Positions 45,700-59,394 of a DNA stretch of 64,000 nucleotides are shown here, in pieces (positions within the stretch are counted from its first letter, which is position 1; each line of letters begins with the position of its first letter). The stretch spans positions 28,954,001 through 29,018,000 of the forward strand of contig OX485806.1 in NCBI GenBank assembly GCA_950295325.1. Direction: 5' to 3'. Under the pieces are notes generated by a model that did not search any database, was not told where the DNA came from, and saw only the letters and a program-made list of their open reading frames with translations. This DNA comes from Polytrichum commune (lineage: Eukaryota > Streptophyta > Polytrichopsida > Polytrichales > Polytrichaceae). The translations under genes and the position numbers were made by a program.

Positions 45700-48090
45700 T
45701 GCATAACAGGTCTTGAAGAAGTTGACCTTGCATTATGTGAGAACCCCTCATGGTGAGGAAATCTGGTTGGAAAATCCAATTGTAAGAATCAATATGTCCT
45801 TCGCAATCAATTTTGTGTTTTTAGTTTGGGAATTGGGGTTTTTCCTCTTATTCGTCCTCTTCCTTCCTCTCCCTTCCTTCATTCTTGGACGAAATTAGTT
45901 GTAGAGGGATTACCTCGTGGGTTAGGTTCAAATCAGACTCGCCCACCTTGGAATACGTTGAAGTTCGAATCTTTGTCGGTTAGCCGATACCGAGGCTACG
46001 TACGCTATATCTTGAATGGCAATTCTTTACAAATGTACTAATTTTTGAGAACACGCAAATATAATCAATTTAGACTTGGTAAGAAATTCAATTGAGATAC
46101 CATAAACTTTGTCTGCTTAAACACTTAGACTGCCAAAAGCTAATTCCTATGTTGGATTAGAGGATGGTCTTGACCAATGTGGATACGACACCTGGCAACA
46201 TTATTTCAAAATATATTTATTTGTGTAGAACCAAACACATCTAATGGTATTAAAAGTTTTTTTATTTTACTCCTATTTTTATTTTTTTGTAAACTATTCT
46301 TTATTTGCAAACACTTTCAAGTAATCCTACATGCCAGTCATTTTACGAGTAAAGGTTAAATGTTCACAAGACCTACTGAGAAAGATGGGGAGAATTAATA
46401 TTGTAGAACCCATGGATTATGATTTTTATTCAAAACAACCGATAAATCATGGTCAAAGACTCATGACTCATAATTACTCTAAGTAAGCTTAAACTAAGAT
46501 GTACGAGCAATAATCCTATAGGACGCAGTGAAATCTATAGGCAATGAACCCTATATGGGTAGTGAACAAAATCTATGCATATACAGATTTTACTTTCTCA
46601 ATTGTCAAATTTTTATGGCAAATTTTAATTTTTTAAATTGTAAAAGAAAATTTTAGAATGAACTTGTCTAATATTGAGCCACATTTTAAATGAAAATTTA
46701 TTGTTAAAATGTAAAAGACATGCATCAAATAGTTATAGTATTGTCCTCGACCATGAGGGTTGGCAAAAATTATACTAAAATTTTGAAAAGAAAAATTATT
46801 CATTCAAGAAGATGCCAAGTATTACAAAATTGAACCAAGTTCATCCAGTAAAATTCCAAAGTATTGCATATTGTAGTATTATAGTTGGTTCATGCAAAAA
46901 AAATTCAAAAAAAATTAGATATTAACGGCCCACTCAAACGAATAAGTGAATATTTAAATTTGAAAAAAACAAATCAATGGAAAATTTGTATTTTTCTCAG
47001 CTCCAACCACATCAACGCGTCATGGGATGGTGCATGATAATGCGTTCATGGTTTGGTGCCCTGTCCATGAGGTCCACGAGGATGCTTAAGTCACGGGACA
47101 AACAACACCAAGCACTTTCCAACCCATACCCATAAAATGCCTTGTCTCCAACCTTGCCTTGTCATGGTTGGTGAGCGCGGAAGCGATGCTAGTAAGGATG
47201 AAAGAGTCCCAGAGGCTTATACATAGGGAAGGGACTTTACTGACCAAATTTGGCCATCATTTATGCAATTTTGTAGTTGCAAATTCTACTCTTCTTATTC
47301 TTTATGGGGTTGATAAGTGAGTTGCGGTAAGAAAATCTTCTGGTGTAAGATATAATTAAATCAAGAAACATGTTTTGTATCTTTGAGATGTATCTTTGAG
47401 AATAATATTAGGATATACATAAACAATCATGGCCGGTTTGCACAACATTGAATGTACCAACTGCTATTTGTCCCTTTGTGTGATAGACTTAGCATATATT
47501 GTTCACACTTTGTTATGTTGAAGGAGTCATTGAAAAGCCATAACTAGATGTTGTGGCGTTTGGAAAGAAACATTGGTTGTCATAATAATTGATAAATTAA
47601 CACCATCAAATAACTTATCACTTTCAAAGCGGTTATGACGAGGGACAGTCATTGATCACAAGAAGTTGATGTTGAAAATTTGCAACAAATAAACATCTCG
47701 AAAGCGCAAATGATTATTTCACCCATACCTCCTTACTCACAACCTAGATGAAAGATTAATGTTGCACATTTTGTAGATTTGCCAAAAGGTTGTCATTAAT
47801 ATATATCGATCCCATTTTCAACATTACAATCACTACATATTGGCAAGTCTTTATTTGAATTAATTATAATTTCATGGACTGACATGTTCTTTGCGGCTAG
47901 CTCTGATTGTGGTACATGACTCTAGCATGTTGAGGTTTTGGTAGATATGAGAGGAGAGATGCTTCAAACAAACATGTGACCACAACAACCATTAAAAATG
48001 TATATTAGTAATTTATTGTTGATATCAATCATTTCAATGTATTTCAGGCCATCTATACTGCTAACAATAATTTTTTGGGTATTGATGCAG
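45700..48090. other. Intergenic stretch, no gene recognised
   Basis: Short open frames only. The segment 46140-46250 is the partner of the dispersed repeat at 21391-21510, sharing 'ttggatta', 'atggtcttgaccaatgtgga' and 'atttgtgtagaacca'. Otherwise AT-rich and unremarkable. Confidence 0.5.
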
Positions 48091-48177
48091 TCGCGAGATG
48101 ACTTGATGACGATGCTTATTCCTGGACACGAAACTACTATAGTTGTCTTTACGTGGGCAACTTACTACCTTGCGCAA
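48091..48177 (+). pseudogene. Isolated CYP97-like P450 exon (I-helix)
   Basis: An 87-base open exon with AG before and GTAAAC after encodes [20 protein letters not shown] then TWATYYLAQ. This is the I-helix region of CYP97-type carotenoid hydroxylases ([27 protein letters not shown]), including the acidic-Thr pair used for oxygen activation. The Ala before GHET is Pro here. I found no other P450 exon within several kilobases on either side, so this is best read as a stray exon of a pseudogene or of a gene whose other exons lie too far away to see. Confidence 0.75.
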
Positions 48178-51100
48178 GTAAACCAATTTCACATATGTAC
48201 TAGAATTTCTTGGGATCACATTTGAGTGTTTGAAGAGTCGTGTAGACTACAAAGAGGTTGTAGTTAACCACCACAATCAATGACAACTGTGTTTAATTCA
48301 TTCACACTACTTGTGTGCAAATCTTTAATAACAAAATAGGTTATGATTTTTCTTTGTCTTTCAGATTTATGTCCAAACGTCATTGAGAGTGAAAAACATA
48401 ATCTAAAATGAGGGTAGATTTGAAATGTCACTAATCAAGCTTTGCTTGTTGTTGTGTAGATTTCTTGAGCGGTGGTCTACCCCGGTGTCCTCTTCCACAT
48501 CCCCTTAAAGAGTTTTAATAGCAATCTCAAATTTTATAGGTATGTATTTAAAACTTGTATATAAATCATATTTCAAATTAACTTCATATCATATGAAATT
48601 ATGAATGCTTAAATTCTTTAATGTTACCTTAGAATAGGTAGAAGTTGCACCAATGGATTTAACCTCTTAGTTACAACTTCAACTTTTGAATCTAAGTTTG
48701 TTGTGTTTTATGTTGCAGATAGAGGCATCTTTCTTGCCATGGTCCGTAGTGTCGCTATATTGGTCATGTTGTTTGAAATTATGAGCAATGACACTCTAGT
48801 GAGATAGTCTTACAAAATTATATTTAAAAACATTTCCATACATGTCTCCTCATTGTCATTGTTGTTGTTTGCTCTCACCGCTACAATTTCCTCAATGTTA
48901 AACAATGGTGCTTTGATATTGTTAATCATGGCTTACTTTGAAACTATGGTTCAACTGCACATTATAGCCCACTATAGCTTCATCATTTCTTTATCATTTT
49001 ATGTTTAGTTGTAAGATTGTGTCATGATGTGAAAAACCATTCACAAATTTTAGGCCTCAAAAAATATATTTTCAAGTCCACCTTCGAGTCTTTAGACTTG
49101 TCAATTTGATTTGAAATGCATGTTTGAAAGGCCTTTATAAAATAACATTTGTTGATTAGGAAACAAATGTGTAATTGGCGAGTATGAAGAGAAAATGAAT
49201 CTTAGTATGATTGTTCTTCATTCACGCTTTAAATTTTTTGCTAATATGAACACTCCAAAAATCAATTAGCCAAATCATATTTTGATGTGTAGGAAGTACC
49301 AAAACATTTATTTGTAATATTTTATGATTCAATAGAATGTTGTTCACCAAATCCTTGCATGTATTTTGAGTAGACCAATGATGTGAAGAGAATGTAAGAT
49401 GCCAACCATTGCCTTCACATGCAACATACTCATCATTCTTAGAAGGAATGGATCTTGCAGTCAAACATTGAAAAATCACTTGAAAAGACAAAATGTTGTC
49501 ATTGGCTGTTGAAGAGACAACCATAGTGATTTGATATTTGTTTTTTTTATTCCTTGTATCTTCACATACTTATTATTATTATTTTTCCACGTTCGAACTT
49601 CACCTATAGGAACAAGATGAATTCCCGTTTGGTCGGTATTGACAACTAATTCCTCTAGAATGTTGTGAATCTTCATCAAGTAGGCACATCTTTATGCCAT
49701 CTTCTTTCCTTAATCTTCATAGTCTAATGGTAGTTTCTCTATTGATGTTGTTGTAGCTCAGTAACTTCAACTCATTGCAATTTTATGAATGCTAATGCCC
49801 ATTTTATAATTCACATAAAATCCGCTAGAATTCTCTAGCAAATGGGGTTTCATTTTGAAATGATCATTTTTATTATACCTTGTATGCAAACTTCATACAA
49901 AGGTTGACTAATAATCATTTGTTTCTTTAAGACCTCACAATTTTTTTTTCTTTTTTGGAAAAGATATGAGGCTAAAATTGAACAATGTTATGTAGATTTG
50001 ATAAAAGCAGTGTCAAGTTCTTCATACCTCTTGATATTGTTTTTCAAAGTTCATTTGAATGAAACCAACTATATATGGTTCTTGTATTTCAATAGTCATA
50101 GACACAACTCAAGTCTTTTGGTTTTCTATAGGCTAACGTTAAAAAAAATCACGCATACTTAATGTTTTGATGTTGTTTAACAACAACACAAATATGATGC
50201 CAAAGACTTGGATTGAACCCATTTCGGTATTGACATCTTACCTTCTTGTTTGTTTTCTTCATGGTTGTTACCTTAAGAAGATGCATAACATCTTGGTTTT
50301 TTTTAAGCCTCCTCATTGGTCTCTTCAAGATCAAGTTCTTTGACATTGTTTTCTCCTTTCCATACTTCTAATTGAAATTTGCAAACTCCACTTCCACCGT
50401 TCTCTCCCTTTCTTCCTTAGAAATTGGTGTAGAAAAAAACTATATTCTAATTGGTTATGCTTTAGAGTCATTGCCCTAAACACACACCACAATCTAGCAA
50501 TAGAAGACCAAATTAAAAAGATAGCAACATATACAAAAGACCACTAAATGAGATTGAGGCATTCAATTAGGTTAAGCACGCTAAGGCCGCCACAAACGGA
50601 TGAAAAAAGTACAAAATCTTTCATTGTCATGAACTAGCCTTTTTATTAAAGTGCCAAATCTTTTATAATTTATAAATTTTTTATAATTTTGAATTAATAT
50701 ATTGCTACCATGCGGATTCACTTTCTCCACTTTAATTAATTATTCGGCATGAGATACCAACCTGATGGCCGGGTACGGTACATGCCATCTATGTATATGT
50801 TAAAACATTACATCATGTTAGTACATTGCCTTCAAAGAAATTAAAACATTATTAATGGACATGTTCCACATGTCCAAGTATTTTCACTAGTGCCTGAAGT
50901 GTTGAAAACACCCAATAAGATAAAATTGAAATATCAATTGCACATGCCTAATCTTTTGGGTATTCCAAATGAGGTGTACAAGTTGCTAATATATCAAGTA
51001 TCAAAATATTGAACAGAATCATGCCCAATCACCTAAAAGTCTAGCTGAATGTTTTGGTTTGAGAATGGCATGAGGTGCAACTTGCACAAACCAAGTGTGC

Positions 51101-52345
51101 ACTACACTATGCCGCAAGAACAATGCCTTCCACATCTTTCTAGACTTATCATATGATTTAGTTTGTCATGATTCCACCCTTTGTCAACATTACTCACTTT
51201 CATAGAATCCAATTTTGACCATTTGAGGTTTTCATAATACTACATTGTGGTTGCCACATCATCACTCCAAACCACTTTAGCACCAATTGGAGGTCCATCA
51301 TGAAAAGAGTACTTTTGGAGGATAATGCTCAAGGTTCCCTCCAAACTGATGCTTTGAAAAGTGGATTTGGTGTCACAAAGTTATTTTTCTTAATTGATAA
51401 ACATTGTTATTGATGTAGCAAAACCACACATTTACAATGTAATCAGCAAATGCAATTCACATTGTATAGGTACATATAATCATGTATTTAATACATCCTA
51501 AGACTTGTCATAATTCTACACATGCTGACCTTGGTTGCAAAATGTCAACCGAAACTAATGAAGATTTTCAAACCAAGGTTTTTAACATTTTACCTTTGGA
51601 AATACTTAAATGTAGCTCATGGACTAAAATAGAAGGAACTATCATATGGATGCAAACTATGACTTTGGGTCAACAAGTTTCCTTGATGTATGTTCCAAAA
51701 ACAAGCCTACCCCTTGCACTCAAAGGCTAAAAGCTTTCAAGTTGCTTATGCATTCTAGGTATCTTTAAGCTTTCAGTTGTAATGCATATATGTCAAGTTC
51801 TCCTAAGTTTTGGACTGGCCAAAAGAATTTTAATCTACTCACTTTGATTACCACAAACCACAAGACAATGAATGAAGACAGCTCATCTGGTTCCTTGAAT
51901 TTAACCATTTGTTTTCAAAGAAAACTATGCACAGTCCAAAACCTGCTTCAGAATCCCCATACAGAGGCAGTCTGGGTGTGCGATTCATTTTCTAATGATC
52001 TTTCCCTCACAAACTTCCATTCAGCTGTGTAAAAATTGAAGTTATTTTAATTTACATTCACAAGTGCAGAGCAAACCTGTCTCCTTTCAAATATCAGAGA
52101 ACGGAAAATTTTCAACTTCCACACTCATAACTTCCCAAATGGAAAATTATACATAGGCAGACTGCTAAAGGCCATAAGATTGCAATTCATATTACTATAA
52201 AACCCCCAGATTGTGCTTCCACATGGGAGGAAAAACCATTACAATGGTTAATCAGTGCAAAATTTCCTTCAAGGAGCCTCAGGATTTTCAAGCTCTTCAA
52301 GTATCAATGTTGCAATTTGCTTCAAGAAAAATACATACGTAGCTA
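48178..52345. other. Intergenic stretch between the P450 exon and NOC3
   Basis: AT-rich with only short open frames (such as 51482-51730 and 51790-52032) that show no family signal. The last 150-200 bases hold the NOC3 3' UTR. I see no further P450 exons in frame with the one at 48091. Confidence 0.5.
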
Positions 52346-55300
52346 CTACTTTTCAGTTTTATGTTTCTTGGTTACCCTAGACACAGACTTACTAGGCTTT
52401 TTTGATCTGCTAGACAAGTATACCTTATGTAGCTCAAGACAGGCTAACACTTTTTTATGTTCTCTCCTTAACTCCTCGTTATCTCTATGACCCCTTTGAA
52501 CCCGAAACTCTTTAGCCAGATTCCTACCAAGTATTTCTAATTCACTTGAATTACAATTATCGACTTCCTCCAGGTTGACATGACCCCCTGACACTGTTAC
52601 TAAGTCATTCAAAGAGGCAACTGAGAGTGGTCCTGCATCCTTGTACGATTTTCTCTTGACAGATTTGGGAGGCGCCTGCACTGCGGGCCGGAAGCCACCC
52701 TCTCTTGTTGAATACAATTCAATGGCTTCTGAAGGAGACAACGATGAAAGAAGGGTACTCTCTGTCATTGCAGACATGCTAGAAATTTCAGTCGCAAGTT
52801 TTACAACCCCTGGATGTGCATGTTGGCGCAGAAGAGTCACTTCCCATAAAACAGATGAAAGTGCTCCACTTACATCCGGATCATCCCCATCGGCTTGATA
52901 TATCTGCACATTTGATGCACATATCAAAAACTGTCGATTCACTTGGTGAAAATGAAATACGCAGTATGACTAGTGCAGTTCATGAATTGACAAACTTCTG
53001 GTGAAGAGCTATAACAAACTTCACAATAAACCATACAGGGCATTTCGAGTACATCCATGTCAAAAATCATGTAAGTTGTCCTGCATAGCATTCAAGGACC
53101 GAGGTGTGTTTATTCAGAAGACATGATTTGTACGAACCTCCAAATAGTATGGAAATGATGTATATTATTTGGTCTATGGTATTGAATCCATATTTCACAC
53201 GACCTATTAAAAGGAGGTGACAACAAATTAATATGTAACAACACTTGGTTACATATGGCTTCTGTTTGAGTCTAGGTCATTCATACAAGCTCATATTATC
53301 CTATCAATCGTTTTACAATTATGTATGCTCTGATGGGAATAATGCATATGATAAATGGCTAATTTTAGACAGTGTCACTTTTGACCATTTTAGCTTCAAA
53401 TGTCAAGAAGAAATGTAAACCCCTCTGTATGATACCTTGAGGCCCAGAATGGATCTCTAGAACATATTAGGGTTAACAACATACCGCCATATTGCCACCA
53501 ATGGAACCACCTCCTCCATCATTGTCCAGAAGATTTCTGCACTTCTTGTAGCGTTGTAGTAGAAAGCGGACAGTCACAAGAGCTGCAAAGCCAAAGATAA
53601 AGTGCTCAGAACCAAACTCTTGCAACTCTTGTAACTCCTGGTGGCAGAAAGCTTCAATCGCAAATTCTTCAGTCAAAAAATTTAACCAACATCCACAAAA
53701 AATTCTTCTCAAATGATCATATAGGTCCTCCCACACATACACCAACCCCCAATTATGTTGACCATTGAACCTAGAATGGTTAACAAACTTTGAGCACATA
53801 GTCCAATCTTCTTGAAACATGTGTCATTTTGGTGTCCAATCTTTGATCCACACCTGACTCCACACCACTCAAATTGAGATAAGTAATCACATTAGGCATG
53901 CTTACCTTATGTTCCCAAAGATTCAAAATAGGTTGTCTGAGCTTATTCTAACAAGAGAAATAAGGATAACTCTTTACCAGCCATAGACTCTGCAGGTCCG
54001 AGATGAAGAGAGACAGTCGCCAGTCGCTTCAAAAACGCAGCTGCTCTTTGCATATCATGTTGCCGATTCTCCCATAACATCACTTGCAGTGCCTGAGCAA
54101 GAACGTTGGAGTACTTTTCCTCGTCTCTAAAAAGATCACAATCAAAATAAACATGTTTTACTGCACATGACTATAGCATTTTGCAAAAGCAAAATCCACT
54201 CACATGCTGGTTGAAATGAAAACAGAGCAATCATAGTTGGCCACTAACCTCAATAGTCCTATTAGTGTGGATGGAAATTTAATATGGAGATTTCATATGG
54301 GCCACTCAAGTTGTCCAGGCAGGGTGGAATTAATGTGCACCCAAGACCTGGTGCCTTCTCAGAAGTCTTCCTAAAACCTCCCAGAAACTTGGAAATTGCA
54401 AGTGCAGGGACAAAAATAGCATAAATTGAAACATTCACCCACACCAAATTTCTAAAAAATATATTAATGTTCCCATACTAGTTTTAAAGTAGAAATTTGG
54501 CATGAGTTGAAGATTAGTTTGGCCCACACTAATAGAACTATTTAAAGTAGTAGGCAAGTAACCTATCCTCACCTTACAGAGTTGAATTCAAACACCAAAT
54601 TGTAGAGTTGAAGATAAAAGTCCCTCAAGTCGATTGTGAGAGCATCCAAGTTACTGCGGATGATCTTGAATGCAATCATACAACACTGTAGTCGCTCCCC
54701 AACTGTTAGTAAATCCTCACGATTCGCATCCTCGGCATTATTGCCTCCAGCTGCTAGTTTACCAAGTGTAACCAAGAGATCACCCATAAAATCTACATTT
54801 ATTAAGTAAGAAAATTTACTTAGACCATCCAGAGAAGGTCCCAGTAGTGGCCGCAAGCCAATTGACACCACTCCTTCATCTACATCCCGTATAATCGAAG
54901 CAATTGCCCTGCACAATAATCAAGAATCCCCACTCCTGCTCAAAATGTGGTTTGCAACCAACTTACTTTCCAAAAACGAATATCGATGCATTTTTTCCTT
55001 TTTCTACTGACGATGGAAGTGACATACCTCTCATCAGGAGGCTCCAAACAAACTTTCAAGACACGGAAATAGGTCTCAAAGATAGCAGCCAAAGTCTGCG
55101 TTTGAAATTTCTTCCTTGCTACAACATCAGGTGCAGTTGAAGCTTCTTTAAAATCTGCTTTTACCTGCGCCCATAGCCTATGTGTCAGGATATGTTGGAA
55201 TCTCAACTTGAAGTACTAAAAATTGAAGCAAACTGCAGACAAGTCTTCTTCTGGGCTATCCGGAGACAACATCACTAATCTCATTGAGCAGCTATACACT

Positions 55301-58300
55301 CAAAAGACAGAACTTTTGTATGAATCACATTGAGCCTGAGGGATGTCTGAGATTCCTTTAGAGATTCAAAATATTGTATATTAATGTTGAACCTAAATAC
55401 AAATCAACCCTTAAAAACTCTCTGTAAGGTTGTGTAGTCACCTCCTTCCGCAGTTGTGCAGCAAGCTCTCTCTTCTTTTCCCTTTTCTCTTTCTTCTCTA
55501 CTCGCTTTGATTTCTTTGTACCATTTTTCTCTGCCAGTTTATCAGTGGTCGTAGATCTTTCCAGATCTTCATCGAAGGACAGCGCAAGAAATACCTGATT
55601 TTACAGAACCAGTGCAAAGACTCAGAGATGGTGAATTTTAACAAGCTTCCACCTTGAAATCTAGAAGTTCTCACATGAAGAGATCTCAAATTGCTAATCC
55701 CAAAACCTCCTGTCAGAAAATGAAAGAATCAAAACAAAGAAACTGCAGGAGAAACCATTTGGCAAGACAATCAGCTCATAGAAAGTGTTTGGTACAGAGT
55801 CCCATAGGTTGCACAAAATCAAAATCCTATTCTTCTGAACAAGAAGGGTTCTCCATAAATGGTTGTAGACCTATTCAAAGAAAATAATAATTCAATTAAC
55901 CCTGTTAATTCACTCATTCCATTAAAATCATAGGAAACATCCACTCCTTCAAGATAGTTTTAAAACACATGGAATCTCTTATTTCTGTGGAAAAAGAGTC
56001 CACCTCTCAATGACTGGTCTGCAGAAAGAAAAAGAAGACTGTCAGACTCTGGCAGACATAGCAGAGGAAACAAGAGGAACCGACCTTCTGAACAACTACA
56101 ACAATACAACTTTGCTAGAATTGTTACCTCCACGACAGATGAGCGTACTCGGCAGCGCCGTTCCTTAACAAGCTCTGTAATCAATTGCACAGCCTCCACA
56201 GTAGCTTCTCCTCCATGCCTTGCTTCATTCTGGAACAGGGACTTGATAGCATCACAACTCATTTGGCTGCACACATAACAATCTTAGCAAATCCATAACT
56301 ATATTACATAGTAATTTCAAGTAATAAACAGTAGCTTGATTCCATGTGAACTGTGTGGATAAAGGAATGGCAGTCAAGGTACACTTTCATAAGCCATTAT
56401 ACTTTAAACCAATGCCTTCACAAACTACATATTAGCATGTTAGTGTAGGATGGTACTCTAGTATTCCTGCACAATCTATATGACAATATTTGAGTAATAA
56501 ACACCAGTGTAAAGCATTGTGGACAAGGGAAGGGCAGTAGTTTTGACCTGATGTCATTGTCATAGGACATCATGCGTGGAACAACAGCCTTCAGCAAACT
56601 ATCTCGATAATTGAAGTGTGGAGCTGCTTCTAGAAGCCCACACATACATTTCAGTGCAGTCCGTCGTCTTGGTTTTGACTTGGCTGCTCGTTTAATCAAT
56701 GTCTGTACATAGGTCTGCGTAAAGTGGTACATTGATTCAGCATGTGATATTGCAACCAAGGTAATGAAGATGCTCCTCTGACATTGAGTTTTATGACCTC
56801 TACTTTATTCTCTTCCTCTTCACCAAGGGGCTCTTAACCCCTGAAGGACATAGGGGCTCAATGTACAGTATCTACACACTTCCTACGAGCCTCACCAAGT
56901 CTTAAAATTATATATTACACATTTGGAGGCTTCAATTTAGATACATAAATTAAACCTCCATATCTTCTGTCAAGGAAAATGCAGCATTGATGATCAAAAT
57001 GATAAATATGTATTTGTATTCAAGGGCAACCAGGCTATGTATTTGAACCCAATTCTTCAATAACACTGCCTTCAACCAATTTGAAAAGTACACTAGAAGA
57101 ATCGGTTGATATTAGGTAGGGTGACTTTTGACACAGTAGCTAAAAATAGAATTATGTAACTGAAATGCATGTTTTTGTGCATTGAGAGGGCTCAGATTGG
57201 GCCTATTGTACACTTCAGGGTTAAGAACATCTATATTGTCATGCTTCCATCAGTAAGAGCAAGTCACAGAGAATAACTTCACAAACAAGCAGGTTCTGCC
57301 GGAGTTTTTTCATCCACATAAGAATAACAGAGGTCTCAAAACATCACCTGGTAATGGCGGAGAAGTGCTGTCTCAAAGTCTCGCAATTTTTTAACTTCTT
57401 TTGATACTGCCATTTCCAACTCCTTCTCTGTCGGCAACCTTATACGGTACCTGACAAAACCACATAGTGGCCTTCAGAATAAAGATGTACAAAAGAGTAC
57501 CCTTGCTCAAATACAAAAAGGAAATTGAATTAGCTGCAAGTCCAACGGGGATAAACTTGGAAGTCAAGGAGAAGAACTTGCTAAAAATAACTCAAAATTC
57601 TCACAACTGTACTAAACAATGGAAGAGATAACCTCACTGTCTTACCCTGGCAAAATATCCTTGAAAACCATCATAGAGGACAGCAGTGCCAAGCATGCTA
57701 TAGTATCATCGCGATCCAAACACATCTCATTAAGTTCCTTCAAAGATGCAAGGTTGCCTTCGGGATCAGCCCTCAATGCTATCCCTAGCTCTGCCATTTG
57801 TGCCTTTAGCGCAACCCGCCTTTGCTGTACCGATATGTAACTAACTTCTTCCTCCTAAACATGTCCCACATCAACAGGATCATCAATTCCTGCTTTTCAA
57901 AAGCAATGCAATAACTCCCTTGAGGCTCATCAGGATTTAGACTTCATTAATTCTCATATTTCAGCAAAAATTGTGAAGGTAGATACCTTTAAAAAGAGAA
58001 AAAAAACTGAAGTCATTTCCCCACATGCACATATTACCCACTATCTACATTGCGCATTCCATACCTGCGCATCCTCCTCAGCTACCTCTTCCACGTCCCC
58101 ATTAACTGCAGGTTTCTCCACTTTCCCATTCAATTTTTCTGCTTTCTCCTTCTTCCTTTGCTCTTTCATCAGTTGTCGGCGCTCTGCCTTAGTGAGCTTC
58201 ATTTTCTTTTCTTCCGGTTGCTCTTCAACCGCCGCAGGAGCTTCTTCAGCAGTTTGAACCGTTGTCTCTGTGGCTGTTCCATTTGCTTGCTGCAGTAGTG

Positions 58301-59287
58301 CCCTCCGGTTCATCACCTTGGAATCTTCAACTACATAATCCGACAAATCAAGTTACACAACAACACCATGGGAGCTGAAAAGGCAGACCCCTCTTGACAA
58401 ATTAGAAAACAAACTCAATGTTTCCATTTTATGCCAATATGAACAGGACGTGTTCCACAAAATTATGCCCTGAATTCACATTAATGCAAGATGGTATCAA
58501 GCTTCAAGTGCACTATTAACATAAACAGCAGACCTGGATAAACCTATCAAACTTGATATTGCCAGTTATACCTTTATGGACAGGACGCATTTTACATAAT
58601 TATATCGCAAATTCACATTCAATGCAAGATGGTATCAAGCTTCAATTGCGTGATCAACAAAAAACAGCAGAGCTCAAGGAACCTACCCGAAACTTGATTG
58701 GCAGTAGACCGGTAGCTAAGCTCGCCCGTAAGCGATTTCACAGGTAAAGCATCAACCGGATCCACAGACATAGCTTCTGCATTCTCATCCACTTTCGCCG
58801 CAATGCGTTCTTGCCTTTCCTCATACTGACTCTCCAAGTCTTGCGTCTGTTTCGTCTGCTTCGTCTGTTTCTCATATTTTTTCGAGACCTTTGACCCTCC
58901 TAAAGATCTGATGAAAGACAGACAAACAAGGGCTTCTTCAAATTCACAAACCTAAAAATAATCAAAAAACTAACATGTTACAATACACCACAAACATTTT
59001 ACAACCACACACGAAATGAGCACCAAAGAGCTTGGAAACTGAATTGCAACTCACTTGTCTATGGTGGCTGTATCCAAGTTGGCCATAAACCCGGCATACT
59101 GAGCATGCTTTTGCACAAAATCCAAATCCTCATCAGACACATGAACATCTTCTTCATTCACATTCGGCGGCAGGTCGGGAACACCTGGGACTCCCTGCTT
59201 CTGTTTCCGCTTGCCTACTGGCCCTTGAGCAGCATCGTTGCTCTTCTTTTTCCTCTTGTTGCTTACGCCCCCCTTCATGCCCGCCAT
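52346..59287 (-). CDS. NOC3: Nucleolar complex protein 3 (NOC3), ribosome biogenesis
   Basis: NOC3 pairs with NOC2 to move 60S pre-ribosomes from nucleolus to nucleoplasm and also has links to DNA replication licensing. Exons (5' to 3'): 59287-59055, 58907-58687, 58330-58065, 57854-57646, 57450-57348, 56714-56548, 56266-56128, 55594-55442, 55164-55028, 54908-54573, 54126-53978, 53582-53485, 52903-52346 (TAG); 922 aa, all phases agree. Blocks: VSDEDLDFVQKHAQYAGFMA (N-terminal NOC3 motif), LTKAERRQLMKEQRKKEKAE, the NOC3-domain SKPRRRTALKCMCGLLEAAP, LAAIFETYFRVLKVCLEPPD, SLDGLSKFSYLINVDFMGDL, RAAAFLKRLATVSLHLGPAE, ALVTVRFLLQRYKKCRNLLD, and a basic C-terminal tail ending in KKHKTEK. It is longer than animal NOC3 (about 800) because of acidic/basic linkers in exons 2-3. 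The start at 59287 (MAGMKGG) is preceded by an in-frame extension with no match to the family. Confidence 0.95.
54250..54548. mobile_element. 'CCTATTAxTGTGG' MITE family copy in a NOC3 intron
   Basis: Left end 'aatagtcctattagtgtgga'; right end read in reverse 'aatagttctattagtgtggg'. The interior shares 'caggcagggtggaattaatg' and 'cagaagtcttcctaaa' with the family. It lies in the intron between exons 54908-54573 and 54126-53978 of NOC3. The terminal inverted repeat is about 20 bp. Confidence 0.75.
56834..57224. mobile_element. piggyBac-like MITE with TTAA at both ends, in a NOC3 intron
   Basis: Left end TTAACCCCTGAAGG; right end CTTCAGGGTTAA, so both ends carry the TTAA target site next to inverted CCC...GGG termini. 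The repeats extend with 'cataggggc' against 'tacaataggcc'. About 390 bp including the TTAA sites, non-coding, within the intron between exons 57450-57348 and 56714-56548. The relative at 6439-6699 has a decayed right TTAA. Confidence 0.72.
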
Positions 59288-59394
59288 CGCAACAAAACTT
59301 AAACCCTCGAAACTCAAAAACCCACCACACTCAATCCGTGGTATACATGAAGAAGGCTGTGCCACTCTTAGGAGCGCTGCAGCCTGCCTTCGGA

